From positions 1 to 9,091 of the forward strand of contig JAZLLJ010000046.1 of NCBI GenBank assembly GCA_045598065.1: a stretch of 9,091 nt of DNA, read 5' to 3'. A program made the translations under genes and the position numbers. This document shows, one piece after another, positions 1-4,507 of this stretch. Position 1 is the stretch's first letter. Every line of letters starts with the position of its first letter. The notes beneath the pieces were generated by a model. The model saw only the letters and a list, made by a program, of their open reading frames with translations, made no database searches and was not told the origin of the DNA. This DNA comes from RGIG426 sp045598065. GTDB taxonomy: Bacteria; Bacillota; Clostridia; Oscillospirales; Acutalibacteraceae.

Positions 1-1032
1 CCGCAACCGCCGATGCCGCAGCCGCCGATGCAACCGAACTTTGCGCCGCAGCCGCCGATGCCGCAGCCGCCGATGCAACCGAATTTTGCGCCGCAGCCGC
101 CGATGCCGCCGGTTTTCACTCCTCCGACACCGATTGTTCCCGATGTGAAACCCACTCCGGCAGAAGAAAAACCGGTGATTGAGGAAAAACCCGTGGCTCC
201 GGTGATTGAGGAAAAACCCATCGAACCGGCAATTGAAGAAAAACCTGCCGAGCCGGCAATTGAAGAAAAACCTGCCGAGCCGGCGATTGAAGAAAAACCT
301 GCCGAGCCGGCGATTGAAGAAAAGCCTGCCGAGCCGGTCAATCCGTTTGTGATTCCTGCCGCTCCGGTGGTCGAGGAAAAACCTGCCGAGCCGGCAAAAC
401 CGATAACTCCGACTCCGGCGCCCATGATGCCCCCGGCAAGACCTTTTATTCCGGATTCGATGCCCGTAGCGCCCGCGGCGAAACCCTTTACCCCGGATTC
501 GATGCCCGTAGCGCCCGCGGCAAAACCCTTTACCCCGGATTCGATGCCCGTAGCGCCCGCGGCGAAGCCCTTTACCCCGAATTCAATGCCCGTAGCGCCC
601 ACGGCGAAACCCTTTACCCCGGATTCGATGCCCACAGCGCCCACGGCGGCGTCTGTAAACCCGTTTTCGGCCGGCGGTGCTCCGTCCGCCCCGATTCCGG
701 CTCCTCCTGCTATGCCGACAACGCCCGAAGAACCCCCCAAGAAGAAAAAAGGCAAGGGCGGTCTGATTGCCTTGATTCTTACGCTTGTATTCGTGCTGTT
801 GGCGGCCGGTGCCGCTTGCTGGTATTTCTTTATGTATAAGCCCGCCCACAGCGAGCAGGAAACCAGCACTACCGCCACCGCAACCGCCACTGAGACCGAG
901 GCCACCACCACCGCGACCGCCACCGAGACCGAGGCCACCACGACAACCACCGCCAAACCGGGATCCACCACCAAGGCGACGTCAAAAACCACAAAAGCAA
1001 CACCAAAAACCACGGCAAAACCTCACGCTTGA
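1..1032 (+). CDS. Proline-rich repeat, single-pass membrane protein with Thr-rich tail (5' end outside window)
   Basis: The frame is open from base 1 to the TGA at 1030-1032, so the true start lies upstream and the ATG at 13 is probably internal. The visible product is about 343 residues. Counting from that ATG, residues 1-35 are Pro/Met/Gln repeats, 51-127 are EEKP-type repeats of nine residues, and 142-211 are five 14-residue AKPFTPDSMPVAPA-type repeats. A KKKKGKG cluster (about 243-249) precedes one hydrophobic helix (about 251-273). A Thr/Ala/Glu-rich tail of about 60 residues ends in Lys/Pro. The basic cluster before the helix predicts the repeat region inside the cell and the Thr-rich tail outside. 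Three downstream genes also encode a cytoplasmic N-terminus, one helix and an outer C-terminus, so a zinc ribbon may lie in the missing N-terminus; this is inference only. The enzymatic function, if any, is unknown. Confidence 0.8.
   Translation, partial: PQPPMPQPPMQPNFAPQPPMPQPPMQPNFAPQPPMPPVFTPPTPIVPDVKPTPAEEKPVIEEKPVAPVIEEKPIEPAIEEKPAEPAIEEKPAEPAIEEKPAEPAIEEKPAEPVNPFVIPAAPVVEEKPAEPAKPITPTPAPMMPPARPFIPDSMPVAPAAKPFTPDSMPVAPAAKPFTPDSMPVAPAAKPFTPNSMPVAPTAKPFTPDSMPTAPTAASVNPFSAGGAPSAPIPAPPAMPTTPEEPPKKKKGKGGLIALILTLVFVLLAAGAACWYFFMYKPAHSEQETSTTATATATETEATTTATATETEATTTTTAKPGSTTKATSKTTKATPKTTAKPHA
13..102 (+). repeat. Two 45-bp tandem coding repeats (Pro/Met/Gln)
   Basis: Bases 13-57 and 58-102 are nearly identical 45-bp units encoding MPQPPMQPNFAPQPP. 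They differ by one silent C/T change (AAC versus AAT). The array probably continues upstream of the window, since bases 1-12 already read PQPP. This is an intragenic repeat of the partial membrane protein and is prone to slippage. Confidence 0.9.
163..336 (+). repeat. 27-bp tandem coding repeats (EEKPAEPAI type)
   Basis: A nine-residue unit, EEKPAEPAI with variants, is repeated in tandem. The upstream copies are irregular (EEKPVI, EEKPVAPVI, EEKPIEPAI). The copies between about 235 and 336 are almost identical at the DNA level, and one isolated copy lies near 373-393. The alternating Glu/Lys/Pro composition suggests an extended, charged spacer. Confidence 0.85.
436..645 (+). repeat. Five 42-bp tandem coding repeats (AKPFTPDSMPVAPA type)
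   Basis: Five consecutive 14-residue units occur with few changes: ARPFIPDS, AKPFTPDS twice, AKPFTPNS, then AKPFTPDS with MPTAPT. High DNA identity between copies points to recent expansion or homogenisation. Copy number would be expected to vary between strains. Confidence 0.9.
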
Positions 1033-1041
1033 CCTCATTTT

Positions 1042-1077
1042 ATCGGGGAACGCCCTTACGCGTTCCCCGATTTTTTT
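1042..1077 (+). terminator. Intrinsic terminator of the proline-rich gene
   Basis: A perfect 12-bp stem (ATCGGGGAACGC 1042-1053 with GCGTTCCCCGAT 1060-1071) has a six-base loop and is followed by a run of T. It starts 9 bp after the stop codon. Confidence 0.93.
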
Positions 1078-1250
1078 GTGCGAACTCCTCCTTTTTCGCC
1101 CGAAAAAACCCTAAAAAACGCGACCGATTTTGAACAAAACGGAACTGTTTTTGAAAATTTTTTATACCGAAAAACCCTTGTGCCCCAACGGTTAGCGGAC
1201 TTTTATTGTTGAAAATATCCAAAAATGTAAAAAAAATTTGAAAAAAACTA
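1078..1250. other. AT-rich intergenic stretch, no gene seen
   Basis: Between the terminator and the next promoter I see no open frame with a convincing ribosome-binding site. A 60-codon minus-strand frame here is rich in Phe/Lys/Arg and has no recognisable domain. The stretch becomes very A/T-rich just upstream of the promoter at 1251, which could act as an UP-like element. Confidence 0.5.
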
Positions 1251-1279
1251 TTGACATTTCATAAATAGTGTGGTACAGT
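1251..1279 (+). promoter_or_regulatory. SigA-type promoter of the repeat RNA
   Basis: A consensus -35 TTGACA (1251-1256) is separated by 17 bp from a -10 TACAGT (1274-1279), which is preceded by TGG, an extended -10. A-rich sequence lies upstream. Transcription would begin near 1286. No normal protein-coding gene follows before the terminator at 1609-1638. Confidence 0.85.
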
Positions 1280-1336
1280 ATAGTCACAGAAAAGAACTAA
1301 CACGAACTAGACGGATTAAAGAAAGGAATGAGTCCC

Positions 1337-1345
1337 GTGAACTAA
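1337..1345 (+). other. Two-codon frame GTG-AAC-TAA (repeat unit 1)
   Basis: AAAGGA (1322-1327) lies 9 nt upstream of GTG, which is followed by one AAC codon and a TAA stop. It lies wholly in the hairpin loop of unit 1. Translation is untested, and the pattern could instead be an RNA loop motif. Confidence 0.35.
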
Positions 1346-1385
1346 ACTCGATCGTGCCCCTAAAAAACCGAAAGGATGATGCGTT

Positions 1386-1421
1386 ATGGTAAGACGCTAT
1401 CGGAAAGGCTACAAAGAATAA
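1386..1421 (+). CDS. Possible 11-residue peptide (repeat unit 2)
   Basis: An ATG 9 nt after AAAGGA (1371-1376) opens a frame reading MVRRYRKGYKE and ends in TAA. The peptide is strongly basic (five Arg/Lys). The next purine-rich element begins a few bases after the stop. It is too short to judge by coding statistics and may be an incidental frame in a structured RNA. Confidence 0.25.
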   Translation: MVRRYRKGYKE

Positions 1422-1439
1422 CAGATAGGGGATAGACCA

Positions 1440-1481
1440 ATGTACTATTTAAAAAATGAAACGATCGAATATCAACCGTAA
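1440..1481 (+). CDS. Possible 13-residue peptide (repeat unit 3)
   Basis: An ATG after GGGGATAG opens MYYLKNETIEYQP and stops at TAA 1479-1481, five bases before the AAGGAG of unit 4. It aligns with the ATG-TAC-TAA of unit 5, but the stop is changed to TAT, so the frame runs on. Translation is uncertain. Confidence 0.25.
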   Translation: MYYLKNETIEYQP

Positions 1482-1499
1482 CAATAAGGAGATACTCCC

Positions 1500-1508
1500 A
1501 TGAACTAA
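1500..1508 (+). other. Two-codon frame ATG-AAC-TAA (repeat unit 4)
   Basis: AAGGAG (1486-1491) is placed 8 nt before ATG, a good ribosome-binding arrangement, yet the frame is start, AAC, stop. The stop sits within a perfect dyad, TGAAC-TAA-GTTCA (1501-1513). GGAG (1488-1491) can alternatively pair with CTCC (1495-1498). Confidence 0.4.
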
Positions 1509-1549
1509 GTTCAATTGATTCGATATCAAATGAGAAGGAGATCACTCCC

Positions 1550-1558
1550 ATGTACTAA
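1550..1558 (+). other. Two-codon frame ATG-TAC-TAA (repeat unit 5)
   Basis: AAGGAG (1535-1540) lies 9 nt before ATG, followed by a single TAC codon and TAA. It is nearly the same as unit 4 over the AAGGAGAT to CTAAGTT stretch. GGAG can pair with CTCC across a four-base loop, which would hide the ribosome-binding site. Confidence 0.4.
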
Positions 1559-1580
1559 GTTGATACCCATTTTGTCCTTA

Positions 1581-1597
1581 GAATGACAACGTCATTT
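1581..1597 (+). other. Hairpin near the 3' end of the repeat RNA
   Basis: AATGAC (1582-1587) pairs with GTCATT (1591-1596) around an AAC loop, and an outer G-T pair extends it. It lies between the last repeat and the terminator and supports a structured RNA. Confidence 0.6.
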
Positions 1598-1608
1598 GTG
1601 TAATACGG

Positions 1609-1638
1609 AAAGCCCGCCATGTACCCGGCGGGCTTTTT
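1609..1638 (+). terminator. Intrinsic terminator of the repeat RNA
   Basis: AAAGCCCGCC (1609-1618) pairs perfectly with GGCGGGCTTT (1627-1636) around the loop ATGTACCC, and five T follow the GC stem. The loop repeats the ATGTAC seen in repeat units 3 and 5. Confidence 0.94.
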
Positions 1639-1671
1639 ACTATCCTTTTTTTAAGATATTTTAGGTAAAGG

Positions 1672-1700
1672 TTGACAATTCCCCAAAAAAGAGGTATACT
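1672..1700 (+). promoter_or_regulatory. SigA-type promoter of first zinc-ribbon gene
   Basis: TTGACA (1672-1677), a 17-bp spacer and TATACT (1695-1700). The start point would be near 1707, giving a leader of about 40 nt before the ATG at 1748. Confidence 0.92.
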
Positions 1701-1747
1701 CTATCCATAGCTATTCCCATCACTACTTTTAGGAGGGTAAACTTATT

Positions 1748-2596
1748 ATGAAAAATTGTCCCTACTGCGGTGCCATGCTGGATGACAACGCTACGTTCTG
1801 CGCCGCCTGCGGCACAGCGTTTGCTCCGGCGGCTTCCGCTCCCGCTTTCGACGGCAGCGCCTCGACGGGTAACGTTGTGAAGAAACTTGTGATTGCCGCG
1901 ATTGCTGTGGTGGTCGTGATTGCGCTGTTCTTGGTTTTGTTCCTCGGCATCAGCGGCACCGGCTTTGTCGGTCTCGGAAACGCGGGCATCCAATCGGCTG
2001 TCAGCAATCTTAACAAAGCCATAAAAGATCAAGACGGCGAAAAATTTGCCGGTCTCTTCTATCCGGACGAAGCCTATGATTTCTATACCGATGAAAAAGA
2101 AAAAGACTTCGAAGATGATCGCAGTGACTACAGTTATTATGATGACGATGACGACGATAAAGGCTATTATGAAACCTATTTCGATTGTTCCAACGAAAAA
2201 GAAAAAACAATAGACGCCTTCGAAGAAGCTTTCGACGACGATCCTATGGATAACTATACGGACGAGCAACTCGACAAAATGGACTCCGAGCAACGCGACA
2301 GGCTTGATGCGCAAGTGCTGCTCAGCGATGCTACCGCGTCCATCAAAATCCGGAAAATCGAAAAAGTCTCCGATTCCAAGCTCAAAGATGCGAAAAAATA
2401 TTTCAAAAAATATTATGGCATCGAAATCACCGCCCTTAAAAAGGTGAAAATAGAGATGACCTACAAAGGCCTGTCCAAGGCCGACGAGGAACAAATCAAA
2501 GATGCCGGCCTCGCCGTGGTTGGTAGAGAAACTATATATGCCTACAAATACAACGGCAAATGGTATCTGCCCAATGAAACGTATTTTGACGATTGA
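1748..2596 (+). CDS. Zinc-ribbon, single-pass membrane protein with acidic outer domain (paralog A)
   Basis: The product is 282 residues. Residues 1-22 are a zinc ribbon with Cys 4, 7, 18 and 21 (CPYC and CAAC). An Ala/Pro/Ser linker follows, then KK and one hydrophobic helix (about 47-68), predicting an inside N-terminus and an outside C-terminus. The outer domain is very acidic, with a run of six Asp near residue 134 and many Tyr, and ends in YKYNGKWY. That ending, plus an N-terminal helix-like segment (AVSNLNKAIKDQDGEKFAGLF), suggests an NTF2/SnoaL-like or DUF4878-like fold; this is inference. The start is set by AGGAGGG at 1731-1737. It has its own promoter and terminator, so it is monocistronic. 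Two paralogs follow in tandem. Its role is unknown; the ribbon may bind a cytoplasmic partner while the outer domain senses or binds something at the envelope. Confidence 0.9.
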   Translation: MKNCPYCGAMLDDNATFCAACGTAFAPAASAPAFDGSASTGNVVKKLVIAAIAVVVVIALFLVLFLGISGTGFVGLGNAGIQSAVSNLNKAIKDQDGEKFAGLFYPDEAYDFYTDEKEKDFEDDRSDYSYYDDDDDDKGYYETYFDCSNEKEKTIDAFEEAFDDDPMDNYTDEQLDKMDSEQRDRLDAQVLLSDATASIKIRKIEKVSDSKLKDAKKYFKKYYGIEITALKKVKIEMTYKGLSKADEEQIKDAGLAVVGRETIYAYKYNGKWYLPNETYFDD

Positions 2597-2616
2597 TTTT
2601 TCCGAAGCAAACCTTT

Positions 2617-2649
2617 TCGGGAGCACCAAACGGTGCTCCCGATTTTTTT
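2617..2649 (+). terminator. Terminator of paralog A
   Basis: TCGGGAGCACC (2617-2627) pairs with GGTGCTCCCGA (2632-2642) around AAAC, followed by seven T. Confidence 0.95.
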
Positions 2650-2684
2650 CTGTCACAACAAACGACACTTTTTTCGTTTTTTTG

Positions 2685-2713
2685 TTGACAAACACAATAT
2701 TTTGGAATATACT
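2685..2713 (+). promoter_or_regulatory. SigA-type promoter of paralog B
   Basis: TTGACA (2685-2690), a 17-bp spacer and TATACT (2708-2713). Predicted start near 2720, with about 47 nt of leader to the ATG at 2767. Confidence 0.92.
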
Positions 2714-2766
2714 AACGTTTAAGGTACAAATATTGTGCAAAAAACAACTCAAGGAGGAATTCCATT

Positions 2767-3516
2767 ATGAAAAATTGTCCGAATTGCGGCGCCCAGCTGG
2801 ACGACAACGCTACGTTCTGCTCCGCTTGCGGAACCGCTGTCCCCGCCGAAGCCGAGGCGAAAGCCGGTGGCTTTGATGCCGCCGCCATCGTGGGCGACGT
2901 GAAAAACAACCCGAAAAAATATATCATCATCGCCGCAGGCGCTGTGATTGCCATCGCACTGATCATCGTTCTGATTGTTGTTTTGGCCAGCGGCGGTGGC
3001 CCGAAAGCCGTTGTGAAAGACTACTTCAAAGGTATGAACGATCGCGATGCCGAAAAACTCGTGGATTTGGTGTATTCGGAAGATGCCATCGATATCATTC
3101 ACAAAGAATACAAAGATATTGACAGAGATGCTCTTATCGAAGAATATGAAGAAAAAGATGGCACCTTCGACTTCCTTGACGATGAGTACGGCGATGATTG
3201 GAAGTATGAATTTGAAATCACCAAAATCAAAGACGTGGACGAAGACGACGCCAAAGACATCATCGAGGCGTTTGACGACACCTTTGATATGGAAATCACC
3301 GCTGTTAAAGAAGTGAAAGTCGATTTTACCGTTGAGGGCGAAGAAGGTAAAGACAAGGACGACCAGACCTTCAAACTCTACAAATATGACGGCAAATGGT
3401 ACATCGGCGATTGGGAGTACGATAAAACCGACAAAGAGTGGACTGTATGGCTCGGCAACAGAGAGTGCTTCCATATCACCTTTTACGACGAAGACTACGC
3501 TGAAGGAATGGATTGA
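2767..3516 (+). CDS. Zinc-ribbon, single-pass membrane protein with acidic outer domain (paralog B)
   Basis: The product is 249 residues. Cys 4, 7, 18 and 21 form the same ribbon as paralog A (CPNC, CSAC), and the first 22 residues are nearly identical to it. NNPKK precedes one helix (about 52-74). The outer part begins AVVKDYFKGMNDRDAEKLVDLVY, is rich in Asp/Glu, and contains YKYDGKWYIGD, followed by about 35 extra residues that the other two paralogs lack. The opening helix and closing GKWY strand fit an NTF2-like/DUF4878-type outer domain, which I infer and cannot confirm. The start is fixed by AAGGAGG (2751-2757), 9 nt before ATG. The gene is flanked by its own promoter and terminator. 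DNA stretches shared with paralog A, such as ATGAAAAATTGTCC and an 18-bp block in the ribbon, suggest recent duplication or gene conversion. Confidence 0.9.
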   Translation: MKNCPNCGAQLDDNATFCSACGTAVPAEAEAKAGGFDAAAIVGDVKNNPKKYIIIAAGAVIAIALIIVLIVVLASGGGPKAVVKDYFKGMNDRDAEKLVDLVYSEDAIDIIHKEYKDIDRDALIEEYEEKDGTFDFLDDEYGDDWKYEFEITKIKDVDEDDAKDIIEAFDDTFDMEITAVKEVKVDFTVEGEEGKDKDDQTFKLYKYDGKWYIGDWEYDKTDKEWTVWLGNRECFHITFYDEDYAEGMD

Positions 3517-3529
3517 ATAACATCTCCCT

Positions 3530-3561
3530 TCGGGAGCGCCAGACGGCGCTCCCGATTTTTT
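3530..3561 (+). terminator. Terminator of paralog B
   Basis: TCGGGAGCGCC (3530-3540) pairs with GGCGCTCCCGA (3545-3555) around AGAC, then six T. The next promoter's -35 begins 2 bp later. Confidence 0.95.
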
Positions 3562-3562
3562 A

Positions 3563-3591
3563 TTGACATTTTTTCGGGAACGCGCTATACT
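3563..3591 (+). promoter_or_regulatory. SigA-type promoter of paralog C
   Basis: TTGACA (3563-3568), a 17-bp spacer and TATACT (3586-3591), directly abutting the preceding terminator. Predicted start near 3598, leader about 34 nt. Confidence 0.92.
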
Positions 3592-3631
3592 TTTTTACAG
3601 ATATTTCATCACGTTATAGGAGGCCCCCTCT

Positions 3632-4267
3632 ATGAAAAGATGCCAAAACTGCAACGCCAAAATGGAGGATAACGCCATTTTTTGTCTCGCCTGCGGTGCC
3701 GCCGCGCCGGAAGCCGCCACGACCGAAGCGGTGGAGCTCTCCGAAACACCCACGCCGAAAAACAGCGACAAACTGATTCGCATCATTCTCGGTGTTGTGG
3801 CTGTGGCCGTGCTCGCCGCTATTGTTATCATCGTCATTCCTATGATCAACAGCGACCGTACCGCCAGCAACGTGGCAAAGTCCTATGTGCAGTTTTTGAA
3901 CGACCGCGATTACAGTGAATATATCGCGTTGGTGATGCCGGAACCGATTGCGAAAGTTTACAACGAGAAATATCAAATGAAGCCTGAAACCATCTTCAAC
4001 GAAACAACCATGGGAATCTTCGGGAACTATAACCAACTATACGGCAGCTCCTGGACGGCGACGTTTGAAAAAACCAAAGAAATAAGCGACCTAAAGGAAG
4101 CGGACTTCAAGGAACTGAAAACCGAGTATAAAAACCAATTTGATATGGATATCTCCGCCGCCACGACCATCAAATACACCGTCACGTTTACCGGTGACAA
4201 AACAGAAACCAAAACCATCAGTCAAATCATCTACAAATGCAACGGCAAGTGGTATATTCTTGTTTAA
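3632..4267 (+). CDS. Zinc-ribbon, single-pass membrane protein (paralog C)
   Basis: The product is 211 residues, the shortest of the three paralogs. Cys 4, 7, 18 and 21 (CQNC, CLAC) form the ribbon. An acidic linker rich in Thr/Glu/Pro leads to one helix (about 48-70). The outer domain starts NVAKSYVQFLNDRDYSEYIALVM, matching the opening of paralog B, and ends at the final strand YKCNGKWYILV, only three residues after GKWY. It is less acidic than A and B and has an outer Cys in the last strand. An NTF2-like fold is inferred. The start is set by AGGAGG (3618-3623), 8 nt before ATG. The GGAGG can pair with the CCTCT just upstream of the ATG, so access of ribosomes may be tuned. It is monocistronic, with its own promoter and terminator. 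Confidence 0.9.
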   Translation: MKRCQNCNAKMEDNAIFCLACGAAAPEAATTEAVELSETPTPKNSDKLIRIILGVVAVAVLAAIVIIVIPMINSDRTASNVAKSYVQFLNDRDYSEYIALVMPEPIAKVYNEKYQMKPETIFNETTMGIFGNYNQLYGSSWTATFEKTKEISDLKEADFKELKTEYKNQFDMDISAATTIKYTVTFTGDKTETKTISQIIYKCNGKWYILV

Positions 4268-4281
4268 CCGTCATATATTCT

Positions 4282-4313
4282 TCGGGAGTGCCCAACGGCA
4301 CTCCCGATTTTTT
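4282..4313 (+). terminator. Terminator of paralog C
   Basis: TCGGGAGTGCC (4282-4292) pairs with GGCACTCCCGA (4297-4307) around CAAC, then six T. It is the same family as the terminators of paralogs A and B. Confidence 0.95.
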
Positions 4314-4345
4314 ATCGCGCTTCGCTTACGGCGTTCGGAGCTTGT

Positions 4346-4424
4346 TTCGAATCCTTGAATACAACGAAAAAAGCGAGAGAGCATAAGCTCTCTCGCTTTT
4401 TTGGCTGCGGAACAAGGATTCGAA
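4346..4424. repeat. 12-bp inverted repeat matching the tRNA T-arm
   Basis: TTCGAATCCTTG (4346-4357) is the exact reverse complement of CAAGGATTCGAA (4413-4424), which lies in the T-arm of the tRNA-Gln gene. The two copies flank the tRNA terminator hairpin. It may be a remnant of a tRNA gene end or of a rearrangement. No complete second tRNA can be folded here. Confidence 0.6.
4367..4401 (-). terminator. Terminator of tRNA-Gln (sequence symmetrical)
   Basis: GCGAGAGAGC (4373-4382) pairs with GCTCTCTCGC (4387-4396) around ATAA, with six A on the left and six T on the right. On the minus strand the run of T follows the hairpin directly after the tRNA. It could also stop plus-strand read-through. 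Confidence 0.9.
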
Positions 4425-4475
4425 CCTTGACAGGCAGATTCAGAGACTGCAGTGCTACCCTTACACAATTCCGCA
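4402..4475 (-). tRNA. tRNA-Gln, anticodon CUG, CCA encoded
   Basis: Read on the minus strand, the acceptor arms TGCGGAA and TTCCGCA pair fully. The D-arm is GTGT/GCAC, the T-arm CAAGG/CCTTG with loop TTCGAAT, and the anticodon loop CTCTGAA gives CTG (plus-strand bases 4441-4443). The 3' end is G73 followed by an encoded CCA (4402-4404). A first U-A pair and G73 are known features of tRNA-Gln, supporting the identity. The last pair of the anticodon stem (31-39) is a U-U mismatch. It reads CAG codons. It has its own promoter and terminator and stands alone between plus-strand genes. Confidence 0.95.
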
Positions 4476-4481
4476 ATATGC

Positions 4482-4501
4482 CGCTCGTTTTTTCACGAGC
4501 G
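4482..4501 (-). other. Hairpin in the tRNA 5' leader
   Basis: CGCTCGT (4482-4488) pairs with ACGAGCG (4495-4501). It fills nearly the whole leader between the predicted transcription start (about 4501) and the mature tRNA 5' end, six bases before the RNase P cleavage site. Confidence 0.55.
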
Positions 4502-4507
4502 TATTTT

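Larger units (their letters stand above)
1322..1564 (+). repeat. Five diverged hairpin repeats with start codon in the loop
   Basis: Unit 1: GAGT 1330-1333 pairs ACTC 1346-1349, loop CCCGTGAACTAA. Unit 2: GCGT 1381-1384 pairs ACGC 1394-1397, loop TATGGTAAG. Unit 3: GATAG 1431-1435 pairs CTATT 1445-1449 with one G-T pair, loop ACCAATGTA. Unit 4: ACT 1494-1496 pairs AGT 1508-1510, loop CCCATGAACTA. Unit 5: ACT 1544-1546 pairs AGT 1558-1560, loop CCCATGTACTA. Units 1, 2 and 5 extend below a single bulged base on the 3' side (G1350, T1398, T1561) with 2-3 more pairs. Each unit is preceded by AAGGA or GGGGA. Spacing between units is 49, 54, 60 and 49 nt. Different stem sequences with conserved pairing suggest selection on the fold; single stems are short. 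Confidence 0.7.
1286..1638 (+). ncRNA. Unrecognised ~350-nt structured repeat RNA
   Basis: This is a complete transcription unit: a strong promoter just upstream, about 350 nt without a conventional gene, and a perfect terminator at the end. Inside are five diverged repeat units with purine-rich elements at about 1325, 1374, 1428, 1488 and 1537. Each is followed 8-9 nt later (a few more in unit 3) by a start codon in the loop of a short hairpin. A GWACTA element occurs six times: GAACTA at 1294, 1304, 1340 and 1503, and GTACTA at 1442 and 1553. A further hairpin (1581-1597) precedes the terminator. A separate promoter for the next gene starts at 1672, so this is not simply that gene's leader. 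Candidate roles are a protein- or ribosome-binding decoy, a CsrB-like GGA sponge, a C-rich-loop antisense RNA, or an mRNA for tiny peptides. I cannot match it to a known RNA family. Confidence 0.75.

Noticed and set aside
1322..1564. CRISPR array
   Set aside because: The repeats are diverged, uneven in spacing (49-60 nt), have no identical direct repeat, and sit inside a promoter-terminator unit with no cas genes nearby.
1286..1638. Riboswitch or T-box leader for the zinc-ribbon gene
   Set aside because: The downstream gene has its own consensus promoter after the terminator, and I see no T-box sequence or known riboswitch core.
1661..2752. A 363-codon open frame on the minus strand across paralog A
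   Set aside because: It is antisense to a well-supported zinc-ribbon gene, has a low-complexity Phe/Ile/Val-rich product, no ribosome-binding site, and crosses a promoter and a terminator of the plus strand.
2749..3474. A 241-codon minus-strand open frame across paralog B
   Set aside because: It mirrors acidic GAx-rich codons of the plus-strand gene, giving Phe/Val/Ile runs; the same effect appears opposite paralogs A and C.
4346..4475. Integration (att) site of a mobile element at the tRNA
   Set aside because: The repeated 12 bp are inverted rather than direct, and no integrase or element genes lie nearby.
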